A program made the position numbers and the translations under genes. Positions 21,981 through 33,682 of a DNA stretch of 64,000 nucleotides are shown here, one piece after another. This stretch comes from Puccinellia tenuiflora (Eukaryota; Streptophyta; Magnoliopsida; Poales; Poaceae), in assembly GCA_012064385.1 (NCBI GenBank), contig QRDG01000531.1:1415168-1479167 (forward strand), written 5' to 3'. The number at the start of each line of letters is the position of its first letter. Position 1 is the stretch's first letter. Under the pieces are notes generated by a model. It did no database searches. It saw only the letters and a list, made by a program, of their open reading frames with translations, and was not told the origin of the DNA.

Positions 21981-24900
21981 TGTGGCACCCCGATCCGGAG
22001 ATCGAGTTACCCCATATATCAGTCCCAAGAGCACTGAATATATGACAACTTGATAACAGAACATAACCACTTTATTAAGGGGTCGGGGAACCGACGATGG
22101 GTTACAAGGGTCTCATTACAAGGCTGCGCCCTAGCGCACACAACAGTTTGTACATTATTTATCGAAACATGACTTCATCAGAGGGCGTCAGCGGATTGGC
22201 GGAAGCGTGCGACGAAGAGGGCCTAACTCCACAGGGTTCTGCCGGGATACCGGGTCTAGTTCTCGTACAAGGGGTACTCGGCGACGGGGGTAGGAGGATC
22301 TGGCCACATGAAAAGCCAGGTGAGTACATGGAATGTACTCGCAAGACATCAATCCTCAATCAACCGTATCCAACGGTCCTATATGGCATGGCATGGGTGT
22401 AGGTGCGAGTCCAAGCTTAACGGTTGGACTTAACTTACCTACTTACCTGTGACGAAACCGTGGCTTATGAGAACGAGTCTCATTTCCACACAACACCATC
22501 CACAACACTTATGTTCTCAAGCTTGACCAACTCTGGTCCACTTCGGGGCTTAGCTTTGACCAACTATGGTCCACTTTTCAGCTCATTCAACTTTGGCCAA
22601 CTCTGGCCACTTAGTGAATTTATTTCTCCGTGTTCGACTGGACTGACTCTAGTGTGACTGGACCCAACACCGTTCCTTAGGTAGGAACATCCGGCTAGAC
22701 TTGCCAAGTGGGTAGCGTCAAAAGAGGTTCGATAGGCTACTAAGCTACGGTCTTCCCATTTCAACGACGCATGGTTGTGCGGGTGTGTTTGGCGAGCGGC
22801 ACTATTTGACTCAATCTAGTCGACGGAGGTGGTTATCTTTTTAGTCAATTTTTATTCTCGGCCATAAGACAGCAACAAACGTTAGTCCACAAGATATACA
22901 TGAGCATAAAATAATCACATAGTAGTTCAGCAAGGTAAAATAAGGTCAACCAGGCGATGGTGGAGTTTTCTCCGACCAGTGACAGCCACAGGTTGAGTAA
23001 AGATAAAATAAAAAATCAACCGGGCGAGGACGGAGATGTCTCCGGCCAGTAGCAGCCACGGGTTGAGTAAAGAAAATAAAGTAGCACAATTGGTTAACGT
23101 CAACCGGGCGATGGCGGAGATACCTCCGGCCAGTGACAGCCACAGATCGACTACAAAGTTAGTGGAGGCGTCCACGCGGTCCCGTTCCATCATTCCATTG
23201 ACTGCGGCGGTTCCCCCAGTCCATCGTCGCCGGAATGGGGAGTGGTGCATGGTACCATCCAACGCAAGACCACAACTCTACGGAAAAGTAGCCGCTTCAA
23301 TCCACTTGGGTAGGACCCAACGTGTATTTAGACGGGGTACCGGAACTCAACTCACGGAACATGAGTTTATCGTATTGCAGAAAATAAAAGTAGCATTGAT
23401 TGATCACATAAAATAATAGACATGAAATAAAGGTGACTACAATAGATTGCATGAAATCATAAGCCTGAAATAATAAGCAGGTGAGATGCAACTATCGCTC
23501 AAGCAAATAGCAAACAAGTTAAACAAGGCTTCGGCAACTTGGAAACAGGTGGTTGGGGGCTGATGGCTTGCCTTCAGGGGTGGGTTCAACTTCCACTTCA
23601 AAGGCAGGGTTTGAATCTACTAAAGAAATTTGAAACTAGGGTTAAAACCTTTGATAAGACATTCAAAAGTTCATCAGGCAAATGAACTTCAAATCCATTG
23701 AAACCAGTCTCATTGGATAGAGATTTTCAAAACAAAGCCAGTGCAAAAAGACTCATATTTTTCTAAGCATGTTTGAGAGAGATATTAAGTTCCAAAGTTA
23801 GGTCCAGAATCTGTTTTCCAAAAAAAGAAACAGAAAACATTTGGATAAGATTAAAACACTGACGGGTGGGACCCGTCCCTTTAAAACCGAAGCGGTACGC
23901 GGCGAAGGAAAAGAACAGGGGGAAAGAGGGGTGTCGCCGTCGCCGGCGTTGTCACCGTTGAGGATGAGGGCGTCGATTCCGGCGGTCCTATGGAAAGGGG
24001 AAGGGGGCTAAGGGCTCCGGCAGGTGTGGATTGGAAGAGGGAGGAGGCTTGGGCGGCGGGGTGGCTCTGGAGGTGGTGAATCGCTCGGGGACAGAGCGGC
24101 AGGGACGTGCTCATCGCCGGCGCTCCGGTGCTCCCCGGGAGCTAGTGTGGGGTGGAGAAGAGGCTCATGGGGAGGGGATGGTGGTGCCGTGCTGGGCTGC
24201 TGCCGGGGGGCTCCTTTTATAGCCCTCCACGGTGGGGGTCCGGGCGGGCTTGCGGTGAGGTGTCGAGGCGAGGATGGCCGGGCGGTGGGAGACGACGGAC
24301 GGCGCGTCGATGGTGTAGCGTCAGAGAGGAGCTGGACGACGGATTCTCGCGCCCGCGGATAAGCTCGGGGCGGCGTGGCGCGTGCTGGCGGTGGGGGTCC
24401 GTGCGACCGTGGCGAGGTGGCGGTGCGTGGAGGCTGGGGAAGAGGGGGAAGCGACGGACGGCGCGTCGACTGTGTAGCGGCAGGGGTGCTGTGCGGGGTG
24501 GAGCTGCTCCTGGACGACGGGATTCGCGGGGCGGGCGTCCAGTGCGGCCCTGTGAGGTGAGGGTCCCGCAGCGACGCTGTGCATGCGGCGCGTCGCCTAG
24601 TAGGCGGCGGCGCACGGGAGGGGATGGGGAGCGGGGAGGTGCCGTGGTGGTCGTGCAGGAGGTGTGGGTGCTGGAGGACACGAGGGGAAGCGGCTGAAAG
24701 GTCCCCGACGACGAGCAAGAACTGGCGGCGCCGCCGGGCACGTCCATGCCCGCGTTCTGGCCATGCCGAAATCGGCATCAGGATAATTTCCTCATCCTAG
24801 GGTCCAAAAACAAAAACTACCCGTGTCAGCTGGTGCCAAATTCCAAATCCTACAACTTTGTAGTTATGAAGTTTTGCTGATTTGAAACTTGGGTGAAGAG

Positions 24901-25474
24901 AAAATTTCATCAAACACTACTGGCCGAAAAGGGAAAAGGGGTTTTTGGCATTAAAATTTAATGGTAAATGTCCAGGAAAATTACCAGGGCTAGATGTTTG
25001 TTAGGAGCACCTACCCTGAGATTTTTGCAATTTTTGGAAAAGGTTCCGTCGGGTTTAAAAAATGACCAGGGTTTTAGGCAGAAAACAAGGTAGGGAAAAA
25101 TCCAACATGCTCCTAAGAAGGTGTTCAATATTTTTGCATATTTGGGTTATGTATTGGGTAGGGGTCCTTCCTGAATTTTTGGAGAATTTTTGAAGACGGT
25201 TTTGACCTACTTCCTTTGGAAAGCTAGGGTTTTGGGGTTTTCGGCAGAAAATAAGTCAGGGGAAAAGTCAAATCCTTTCCTAACAAGTCACCCAATATTT
25301 TGCATAAATAGGTTCTATTCTAGCTGGGGATCGCTCTGGAATTTTCGGGGAATCTTGGGGGGTTTTGGAAATGTAGAATAAAATAGAGGTGCCAAGATCA
25401 GAAGGTCGAAATCCAAATCCAAATTTTGGTTTTGTCAAAGAAAATTTTATAGGTCCAAAATTCAGGATGTGACA
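21981..25474 (-). repeat. 3' LTR of element F (3,494 bp)
   Basis: Partner of 28154-31909. Lacks 261 bp present in the partner (28863-29123). Contains a very GC-rich stretch of about 0.8 kb (about 23930-24780) in otherwise AT-rich sequence, with a minus-strand TATA box at 24213-24222. Confidence 0.9.
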
Positions 25475-25490
25475 AACCTTCCCCCCTTAA
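25475..25490 (-). promoter_or_regulatory. Polypurine tract of element F
   Basis: TTAAGGGGGGAAGGTT on the minus strand, directly before the LTR start TGTCACATCC; preceded by the motif TCTCGGGGACGAGATTCA, common in grass chromoviruses. Confidence 0.85.
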
Positions 25491-25801
25491 AATGAATCTC
25501 GTCCCCGAGATTCGAGTTGCTCATGGAATAGCTATGGTTCACAGGCATCCTTTGGTTTTCTGGTAGCTGTCTCATCAGTGTGTCTACCCTGTTGTACCTT
25601 ATAGGTCCTTGTGACCCTGCTATGGGTGCGGTTGTCCTGACTTATCCATATCTAATGGGAAATTCCTCGCACATCATTTGTGGCTTAGCCCCATGTTCAG
25701 GGGAAACGGGAAACGATGTTTTGCAACAAAATCCTTGGAAGATGCATGAGTGGAAGGCTCCGGAGTCAAATAAACTGAGCGCAAGTTGAGTGTTTGATAG
25801 T

Positions 25802-26983
25802 TCACGTACCAAGCGTCGCTTCTGAGGCTTCGTAGGTTTCTTCGGCGGACATGTGGTGGACACGAGCGACTTGAGGTGGCTTTATTGTTCCGACTGGAGG
25901 GTTGTTGAGGTTGCCATTGTTGTTACTGCCATTGTTGTTCTTGGTCAACGGGCAATCAGCTATGTAGTGCCCTTTCTTGCCGCACTTAAAGCAGGAATTT
26001 TCCCTCTTGCAGTCATCCACGAGTGGACGCTTGTGGTAGAACTCATTGCGGGGGTATCCTTCCTTTCTGGGTGGGGTCCAAGTGGTTGGAGGTGCAGTGG
26101 CCTGTGAGTTGGGTGGCCAGGTACGTGGCTTCTTGTGAGCTTCTTCTGGCTGGTGCTTGCGAGACTCAAACTTCTTCTTGTGGGAATCATAGATGGTGCG
26201 GTGTTCCTTCTCTGAAATCAGTGCGGTGTTTACCATGGCTTGAAAATCTGAGAACTGTAGGACGCTGAGCTGAGTTTTGATTGCCTGATGCATTCCATGG
26301 AGAAATCGGTCCTTCTTCTTTTCATCTGTGTTGACGTCATCAGGGGCATAGCGGGCAAGGTCGTTGAACTTGGTCAGGTACTCGCTTACAGTTGAGTTGC
26401 CTTGAGTGAGTGCTAGAAGATCCTGCTGCTTCATCTTCATAAGGCTTGACGGTATGTAGGCTTTGCGGAATATTTCTTGGAATTTAGTCCAGGTGATAGG
26501 GGTTCCATTTCCTCTCATCTCTTTTTGATTGTCCCACCATACATCAGCTGGTCCTTCAAGATAGTGGGTGACGAAAGGTACCTTGTCTTGCTCATCAACG
26601 CGAGCGATCTCTAACTTCTTCTCCATGGTACGGAGCCAATCATCTGCTTCGAGTGGGTGGGTGGCCTGCGAGAACTGGGGTAGCCGAGTACGCTGGAAGT
26701 CTTGCAGCTTGGACCGGGTCGGACGAGGGGCGTTCTGTGCTTGCATGTAGGTGCCAAATTCTCTCATAATTTGAGTCATGTGTAGCTGGTGGCGTTCATC
26801 CATCATTAACAATAGCTGGCTTGGAGTTGGTTCCTGTGGAGTTGGCGGCTGTGGGGGCATTGGGTCCATGCCGGCTTGTCGGGCTGATCGGCGGATTGGG
26901 GTTCCTTGGCTGCCACTTGTACCTGTGTTGGGCCTCATCCTGGTTGGTTGAAGGTGGGGTTGACGGGTGCCATGAGCTTCCAT
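25802..26983 (-). CDS. gag: Gag of element F (intact)
   Basis: A 393-residue capsid protein; the ATG at 26983 gives MEAHGTRQ, preferred over non-ATG starts upstream. A Pro/Gln-rich N-terminus leads into the retrotransposon gag core (EADDWLRTMEKKLEIA; GPADVWWDNQKE; WTKFQEIFRKAYIP; LTKFNDLARYAPDDV; DRFLHGMHQAIKTQL) and a canonical CCHC zinc knuckle CFKCGKKGHYIADC near the C-terminus. It would assemble particles and bind element RNA. The frame is intact, in contrast to the neighbouring pol genes, which fits a recent insertion. About 0.3 kb downstream is the PPT; no pol follows, so this is the element's only recognisable structural gene. Confidence 0.92.
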   Translation of the reverse strand: MEAHGTRQPHLQPTRMRPNTGTSGSQGTPIRRSARQAGMDPMPPQPPTPQEPTPSQLLLMMDERHQLHMTQIMREFGTYMQAQNAPRPTRSKLQDFQRTRLPQFSQATHPLEADDWLRTMEKKLEIARVDEQDKVPFVTHYLEGPADVWWDNQKEMRGNGTPITWTKFQEIFRKAYIPSSLMKMKQQDLLALTQGNSTVSEYLTKFNDLARYAPDDVNTDEKKKDRFLHGMHQAIKTQLSVLQFSDFQAMVNTALISEKEHRTIYDSHKKKFESRKHQPEEAHKKPRTWPPNSQATAPPTTWTPPRKEGYPRNEFYHKRPLVDDCKRENSCFKCGKKGHYIADCPLTKNNNGSNNNGNLNNPPVGTIKPPQVARVHHMSAEETYEASEATLGT

Positions 26984-27214
26984 AAGGGGAGAAAGAAATG
27001 CAACATCCAAGAAGATCCAAATAAAAGCAAGGGATAAAACCAAGGCGTTTTTATACAATGGAGAGTTGGGTTACATGACACATGGTACACAATATTATGC
27101 GAGGGACAAGCCATTACTCCTACATTATTCACGTGCGCGTCGGACTACGCGATCGTCGACTACGATACATAACTAGGATGCCAGCGCTACTGCTCCTGAG
27201 GCTAGCGTCTAGAG

Positions 27215-27997
27215 CTACATCTCGAGGGGAGTAGCAGGTGCGATGATGTCGATGCCGTTGATGCTCCTTCCTAGTGTTCTGGGGGTGTACGAGGGGAAGG
27301 GTGTGCCGATGTCGACGCGGAGACACGGGGCCTGAGGTTCCTGAGTGTATCTAGTGAAGAAGCGAGGAGGGGCGCTAGAACTACGGAACGCGGTGGCTCG
27401 AGCGGGAGTAGAAGCGAGTTTCGCTCTAAGCTGGTCAAGAGTACGAGGAAGGTGGGCTGGGTATGGAGGGATCTGACAAGAAGAGCTAGGTACTGGTGCT
27501 CTCACTACCTCGGCTGCATTCATGCCATTGCGAAGCCTAGGTAGCTGAAGAAGAGTGTCATGCAGATACTGGTGGAGGTGGGAGGTGTACTGGAGTAGGG
27601 TGGTAAATTCTGGAGAGGGATTCCATGGGCTGGGAAAGAGGATATCCCCATTGCTCAATTCCAACCTCGGGAGGTGTACATAGCGGGTGCACTTCTTCAT
27701 GCGGGGATCGTGGGTGCGGAGGAGGATGATGACATCTGCGGCGACTTCCTGGATGGCTTGGGTCTCCTGGTGGTGGACGCCGGAGGAGAGGGAGTATGTG
27801 TGCCCACGGCCCACGGGCGAGGCGCACAAGTAGACGGTGGCAACGAACTCGGGATGAGTCCCCTCACGACGGGAGCATAGCACGCGGTAGGTCGGAGAAG
27901 GGGAGGATGGGTAGAGGTGTGCCCAGATCTCGCGGAGGAATTGTGGCATGCCGGGGATGTTCAGGGCGAGGTTTTCTACGGGTAGCTCAAACTTCAT
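27215..27997 (-). CDS. ORF0 of element F: leader protein with dsRBD-like domain
   Basis: An intact 260-residue frame between PBS and gag. The ATG at 27997 lies directly after an acceptor-like TTTGGTACAG; the frame is also open upstream, through probable leader. Residues 17-94 match the pattern of a double-stranded-RNA-binding domain: helix (MPQFLREIWAHLY), PTYRV strand, EGTHPEFVATVYL strand with the usual G-x-x-H spacing, then a terminal helix rich in Ala (QETQAIQEVAADVIILLR). The basic KK pair usual in the third RNA-contact region is absent. The rest is Pro/Ser/Arg-rich without a known motif. ORF0 of element C has the same place and order, with low identity by eye. RNA binding is inference; a non-dsRBD fold is possible. 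Confidence 0.65.
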   Translation of the reverse strand: MKFELPVENLALNIPGMPQFLREIWAHLYPSSPSPTYRVLCSRREGTHPEFVATVYLCASPVGRGHTYSLSSGVHHQETQAIQEVAADVIILLRTHDPRMKKCTRYVHLPRLELSNGDILFPSPWNPSPEFTTLLQYTSHLHQYLHDTLLQLPRLRNGMNAAEVVRAPVPSSSCQIPPYPAHLPRTLDQLRAKLASTPARATAFRSSSAPPRFFTRYTQEPQAPCLRVDIGTPFPSYTPRTLGRSINGIDIIAPATPLEM

Positions 27998-28137
27998 CTG
28001 TACCAAAGGTAGAAGCCAAAATGTGAGTTGCAAGGTTAGAAAAACACAAACAGATAGAGAAATAATTAAAAGCAAGCAAAGCAACGTTCGCTATCTAAGG
28101 CTCCGTTTAGAACTAGGGTATCCTACTGGCAGTTAGA

Positions 28138-28148
28138 CTCTGATACCA
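28138..28148 (-). promoter_or_regulatory. Primer binding site of element F
   Basis: TGGTATCAGAG on the minus strand, a few bases after the LTR end GGTGCCACA; initiator-Met tRNA type as in C and G. Confidence 0.82.
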
Positions 28149-28153
28149 AGCTC

Positions 28154-31100
28154 TGTGGCACCCCGATCCGGAGATCGAGTTACCCCATAGATCAGTCCCA
28201 GGAGCACTGAATATATGACAACTTGATAACAGAACATAACCACTTTATTAAGGGGTCGGGGAACCGACGATGGGTTACAAGGGTCTCATTACGAGGCTGC
28301 GCCCTAGCACACACAACAGTTTGTACATTATTTATCGAAACATGACTTCATCAGAGGGCGTCATCGGATTGGCGGAAGCATGCGACGAAGAGGGCCTAAC
28401 TCCACAGGGTTCTGCCGGGATACCGGGTCTAGTTCTCGTACAAGGGGTACTCGGCGACGGGGTAGGAGGATCTGGCCACATGAAAAGCCAGGTGAGTACA
28501 TGGAATGTACTCGCAAGACATCAATCCTCAATAAACCGTATCCAACGGTCCTATATGGCATGGCATGGGTGCAGGTGCGAGTCCAAGCTTAACGGTTGGA
28601 CTTAACTTACCTACTTACCTGTGACGAAACCGTGGCTTATGAGAACGAGTCTCATTTCCACACAACACCAACCACAACACTTATGTTCTCAAGCTGGACC
28701 AACTCTGGTCCACTTCGGGGCTTAGCTTTGACCAACTATGGTCCACTTTTCAGCTCATTCAACTTTGGCCAACTCTGGCCACTTAGTGAATTTATTTCTC
28801 CGTGTTCGACTGGACTGACTCTAGTGTGACTGGACCCAACACCGTTCCTTAGGTAGGAACATTACTAGATTCTAGATTTGACACTCTCGAGAGGTTGCAA
28901 CTTTTATCCACACGTTGGGGTCTAAGCTTGTACAGCCGGTACCTGCCGCACAAACCTATTCCCCTGTAGCCGTCCGCTCTACCAAGACACTCCTTGTATA
29001 GCTACCGACTTACCACTCGGGCTAAGTCTTATGACGAAGTGAATCCGGCACGTCCCCAACTCATGAGCAACGCCTAGCTCCGGAACCTTCACAAGACTAG
29101 CCCCGACCACAACTATGCAGTATCCGGCTAGACTTGCCAAGTGGGTAGCATCAAAAGAGGTTCGATAGGCTACTAAGCTACGGTCTTCCCATTTCAACGA
29201 CGCATGGTTGTGCGGGTGTGTTTGGCGAGCGGCACTATTTGACTCAATCTAGTCGACGGAGGTGGTTATCTTTTTAGTCAATTTTTATTCTCGGCCATAA
29301 GACAGCAACAAACGTTAGTCCACAAGATATACATGAGCATAAAATAATCACATAGTAGTTCAGCAAGGTAAAATAATGTCAACCGGGCGATGGTGGAGCT
29401 TTCTCCGACCAGTGACAACCACAGGTTGAGTAAAGATAAAATAACAAAATCAACCGGGCGAGGACGGAGATGTCTCCGGCCAGTAGCAGCCACGGGTTGA
29501 GTAAAGAAAATAAAGTAGCACAATTGGTTAGCATCAACCGGGCGATGGCGGAGATACCTCCGGCCAGTGACAGCCACAGATCGACTACAAAGTTAGTGGA
29601 GGCGTCCACGCGGTCCCGTTCCACCATTCCATTGACTGCGGCGGTTCCCCTAGTCCATCGTCGCCGGAATGGGGAGTGGTGCATGGTACCATCCAACGCA
29701 ACACCACAACTCTACGGAAAAGTAGCCGCTTCAATCCACTTGGGTAGGACCCAACGTGTATTTAGACGGGGTACCGGAACTCAACTCACGGAACATGAGT
29801 TTATCTTATTGCAGAAAATAAAAGTAGCATTGATTGATCACATAAAATAATAGACATGAAATAAAGGTGACTACAATAGATTGCATGAAATCATAAGCAT
29901 GAAATAATAAGCAGGTGAGATGCAACATCGCTCAAGCAAATAGCAAACAAGTTAAACAAGGCTTCGGCAACTTGGAAACAGGTGGTTGGGGGCTGATGGC
30001 TTGCCTTCAGGGGTGGGTTCAACTTCCACTTCAAAGGCAGGGTTTGAATCTCCTAAAGAAATTTGAAACTAGGGTTAAAACCTTTGATAAGACATTCAAA
30101 AGTTCAGCAGGCAAATGAACTTCAAATCCATTGAAACCAGTCTCATTGGATAGAGATTTTCAAAACAAAGCCGGTGCAAAAAGACTCATATTTTTCTGAG
30201 CATGTTTGAGAGAGATATTAAGTTCCAAAGTTAGGTCCAGAATCTGTTTTCAAAAAAAAGAAACAGAAAACGTTTGGATAAGATTAAAACACTGACGGGT
30301 GGGACCCGTCCCTTTAAAACCGAAGCGGTACGTGGCGAAGGAAAAGAACAGGGGGAAAGAGGGGTGTCGCCATCGCCGGCGTTCTCACCGTCGAGGACGA
30401 GGGCGTAGATTCCGGCGGTCCTAGGGAAAGGGGAAGGGGGCTATTAAGGGCTCCGGCAGGTGTGGATTGGAAGAGGGAGGAGGCTTGGGCGGCGGGGTGG
30501 CTCTGGAGGTGGTGAATCGCTCGGGGACAGAGCGGCGGGGACGCGCTCGTCGCCGGCGCTCCGGTGCTCCCCGGGAGCTAGTGTGGGGTGGAGAAGAGGC
30601 TTAGGGGGAGGGGATGGTGGTGCCGTGCTGGGCTGCTGCCGGGGGGCTCCTTTTATAGCCCTCCACGGTGGGGGTCCGGGCGGGCTTGCGGTAAGGTGTC
30701 GAGGCGAGGATGGCCGGGCGGTGGGAGACGACGGACGGCGCGTCGATGGTGTTGCATCAGAGAGGAGCTGGACGACGGATTCCCGCGCCCGCGGATAAGC
30801 TCGGGGCGGCGTGGCGTGTGCTGGCGGTGGGGGTCCGTGCGACCGTGGCGAGGTGGCGGCGCGTGGAGGCTGGGGCAGAGGGGGAAGCGATGGACGGCGC
30901 GTCGACTGTGTAGCGGCAGGGGTGCTGTGCGGGGTGGAGCTGCTCCTGGACGACGGGATTCGCGGGGCGGGCGTCCAGTGCGGCCCTGTGAGGTGAGGGT
31001 CCCGCAGCGACGCTGTGCGTGCGGCGCGTCGCCTAGTAGGCGGCGGCGCACGGGAGGGGATGGGGAGTGGGGCGGTGCCGTGGTGGTCGTGCAGGAGGTG

Positions 31101-31909
31101 TGGGTGCTGGAGGACATGAGGGGAAGCGACTGAAAGGTCCCCGGCGACGAGCAAGAACTGGCGGCGCCGCCGGGCACGTCCATGCCCGCGTTCTGGCCAT
31201 GCCGAAATCGGCATCAGGATGATTTCCTCATCCTAGGGTCCAAAAACAAAAACTGCCCATGTCATCTGGTGCCAAATTCCAAATCCTACAACTTTGTAGT
31301 TATGAAGTTTTGCTGATTTGAAACTTGGGTGAAGAGAAAATTTCATCAAACACTACTGGCTGAAAAGGGAAAAGGGGTTTTTGGCATTAAAATTTAATGG
31401 TAAATGGCCAGGAAAATTACCAGGGCTAGATGTTTGTTAGGAGCACCTACCCTGAGATTTTTGTAATTTTTGGAAAAGGTTCAGTCGGGTTTCAAAAATG
31501 ACCAGGGTTTTAGGCAGAAAACAAGGTAGGGAAAAATCCAACATTCTCCTAAGAAGGTGTTCAATATTTTTGCATATTTGGGTTATGTATTGGGTAGGGG
31601 TCCTTCCTGAATTTTTGGAGAATTTTTTAAGACGGTTTTGACCTACTTCCTTTGGAAAGCTAGGGTTTGGGGTTTTCGGCAGAAAATAAGTCAGGGGAAA
31701 AGTCAAATCCTTTCCTAACAAGTCACCCAATATTTTGCATAAATAGGTTCTACTCTAGCTGGGGATCGCTCTGGAATTTTCGGGGAATCTTGGGGGGTTT
31801 TGGAAATGTAGAATAGAATAGAGGTGCCAAGATCAGAAGGTCCAAATCCAAATCCAAATTTTGGTTTTGTCAAAGAAAATTTTATAGGTCCAAAATTCGG
31901 GATGTGACA
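28154..31909 (-). repeat. 5' LTR of element F (3,756 bp)
   Basis: Partner of 21981-25474. Carries the same GC-rich promoter segment and, uniquely, the 261-bp block 28863-29123. Long overlapping open frames on both strands of the GC-rich part are likely due to base composition. Confidence 0.9.
30649..30658 (-). promoter_or_regulatory. TATA box of element F 5' LTR
   Basis: CTATAAAAGG on the minus strand inside the GC-rich segment, identical at 24213-24222 in the other LTR. The predicted start is about 30 bp to the left. Confidence 0.65.
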
Positions 31910-31914
31910 CAACA

Positions 31915-33682
31915 TGATCATGCTCAGCATGCATTTAAGCATGTAAAGAGGGGCAAAGGCAAAACCAGCATTTCAACTTAGGCAACCTGGAGGGACTAGC
32001 TGGATAAAAACATGATCAACTCCAATTTTTTTCCAAAGCCAACAATGGTACAGAATAATTCATCTCTGCCAAATATAATTTCTAAGCCAACCTTATTAAT
32101 GTTGTGGTGTCACATTTACCATTAATTGATAAATGGACCCAATTTCATAAAATCCCACAGTCAAATCCATTCACAACCCAGTTATAATTTCAGCCCAATT
32201 GTAAAGCCACCCAAAACCCATCAAGGTTACTTCAGAGCTAAGGAGCAAGTCGGCACAGCAAAGATAAGAACAAGTGAGGTGAAGGGATACGTCCCTGCAC
32301 TGAAATCTTGGCTCAAGTTCATCCATAGATGGATTTGAAGCATCTCATAACCAGATTGAACAACAGCAGCCGGCCAGAGCAAGGATAGGATCAAGGAGGG
32401 GGAAGAGTTAGCCATAATGGAGTAAACTATGTCCAGGCACAGAAATTCTATCACCAGAGGATAAGAACCTCCTTAGTTTAACAGAAGAGTAGCAGCTCGA
32501 GGTGGAAGAGGGCCACTGTAAGCAGCTTACACATCACATGCATTTATCCTGGTGTCACCACCAGATTCACCCAAAAACCCTATAAATAGGGCATCCAGCC
32601 GAATCCACAAGGCACAACACAACCAAGCACATCACACACATCTCTGGAAATGTTCATCATCAAGAACATTAGCCACAGCACAACTTGCAGCTAGAATTAT
32701 ACACTTTAGGAATCTTGAAGCAGCTAGGAGGAGCAGGCTAACCACAAGACGCAGGTTGTCAGTTTAGCCAGAAGATCAAGCTACTCATCAACAGCAGGTT
32801 GATCCTTTGAGTGCTATAGGCAGAGAAGGAGAGAATCAGCTAGCTCTGACAATGACAGAGCCAAGCTAAGCATGTTTGCATGCATGGAAGGGAAGAGAGG
32901 AAGTGAGGAGTATCTGTTCTTATCAGAACCATGTTTAACATGGACTATGCTAAGGATAGATGAGAGGGAAGTGCAGCACCTGTCCTTTATAAAATACACA
33001 CAAGCCAGTAGCCTAGCACATCTGTTCACTAGAAGAAGCACAGGAAAGCATAGAAAGGAAATTTCCAAGCTAATTTTCTAGCCAGCTTCTGTGTAACTCC
33101 AGTGGAGGCATCACAGCATGCATAGCTATTTTCTTTTAGCCACAGAAATAATTCCACACTTGCACAGAGCACAAAACACAGCTATAGCATGATATCCAAT
33201 TCCAAAACCCTATTTTTCTCACCCAAATCTATTCTCTGTCAACTTAAGAAATTCCTCTAATTATACTCTGCACTACACACTACTGAATCGAGCACTGAAA
33301 CATCTAGGACAAAGTAAATCATCAACAACAAAGTATATCCAGTGTACCAGTGTGAATTTTTGCTAAGTACCAGTAAGGAGAAGTTGAGCAGCATAGCAGT
33401 TAAGCTAGTCCAGAGAAGAATCTAGGAGGAGGAGATAGCAGAGAGGAGGAAGAAGAGGATCTTACCGTGCGCCCATGGCCGTAACGGCATGACGACGGGG
33501 CAGTGCTCGTGTGGTCATGACAGAGGACCAAGGGAGAAGCTGCACCACAGCAACACCACCCTAGCACCACAGCGGCACGGTGGCGAGCTCCACACCGGCG
33601 GCGGAGCAGAGCGGGAGTCGGGAGCACGACGAATCGCGCTGCAACCGAAACCCTCACCAGGGGAAAGGTCCAGAATGAACGC
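31915..33682 (+). repeat. 3' LTR of element C, segment 2
   Basis: Continues the C LTR after the F insertion; it aligns with 5' LTR sequence from about 10630 and has the TATA box at 32580-32590. The stretch from about 33401 to 33682 is absent from the 5' LTR. Ends at target duplication AACGC of element E. Confidence 0.87.

Larger units (their letters stand above)
21981..31909 (-). mobile_element. Element F: non-autonomous gag-only chromovirus, complete with LTRs
   Basis: In minus orientation: LTR 31909-28154, PBS, ORF0, gag, PPT, LTR 25474-21981, flanked by the 5-bp duplication CAACA (21976-21980 and 31910-31914). Its outer edges TGTGGCACC and GATGTGACA are the reverse of TGTCACATC...GGTGCCACA. 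The internal region is only 2.7 kb and has no protease, RT, RNase H or integrase, so it must borrow these. LTRs are about 98 % alike by partial hand comparison. Confidence 0.92.

Noticed and set aside
24008..24778. A 256-codon minus-strand frame in the F LTR, repeated at 30444-31214, with other long frames on both strands.
   Set aside because: It spans the LTR TATA box, lies in extremely GC-rich DNA where all frames are open, and its changes between copies are not mainly silent.
27215..27997. ORF0 of F as the N-terminal part of Gag.
   Set aside because: Gag of F has its own ATG at 26983 and complete core; ORF0 ends at a stop before it and has no gag motif.
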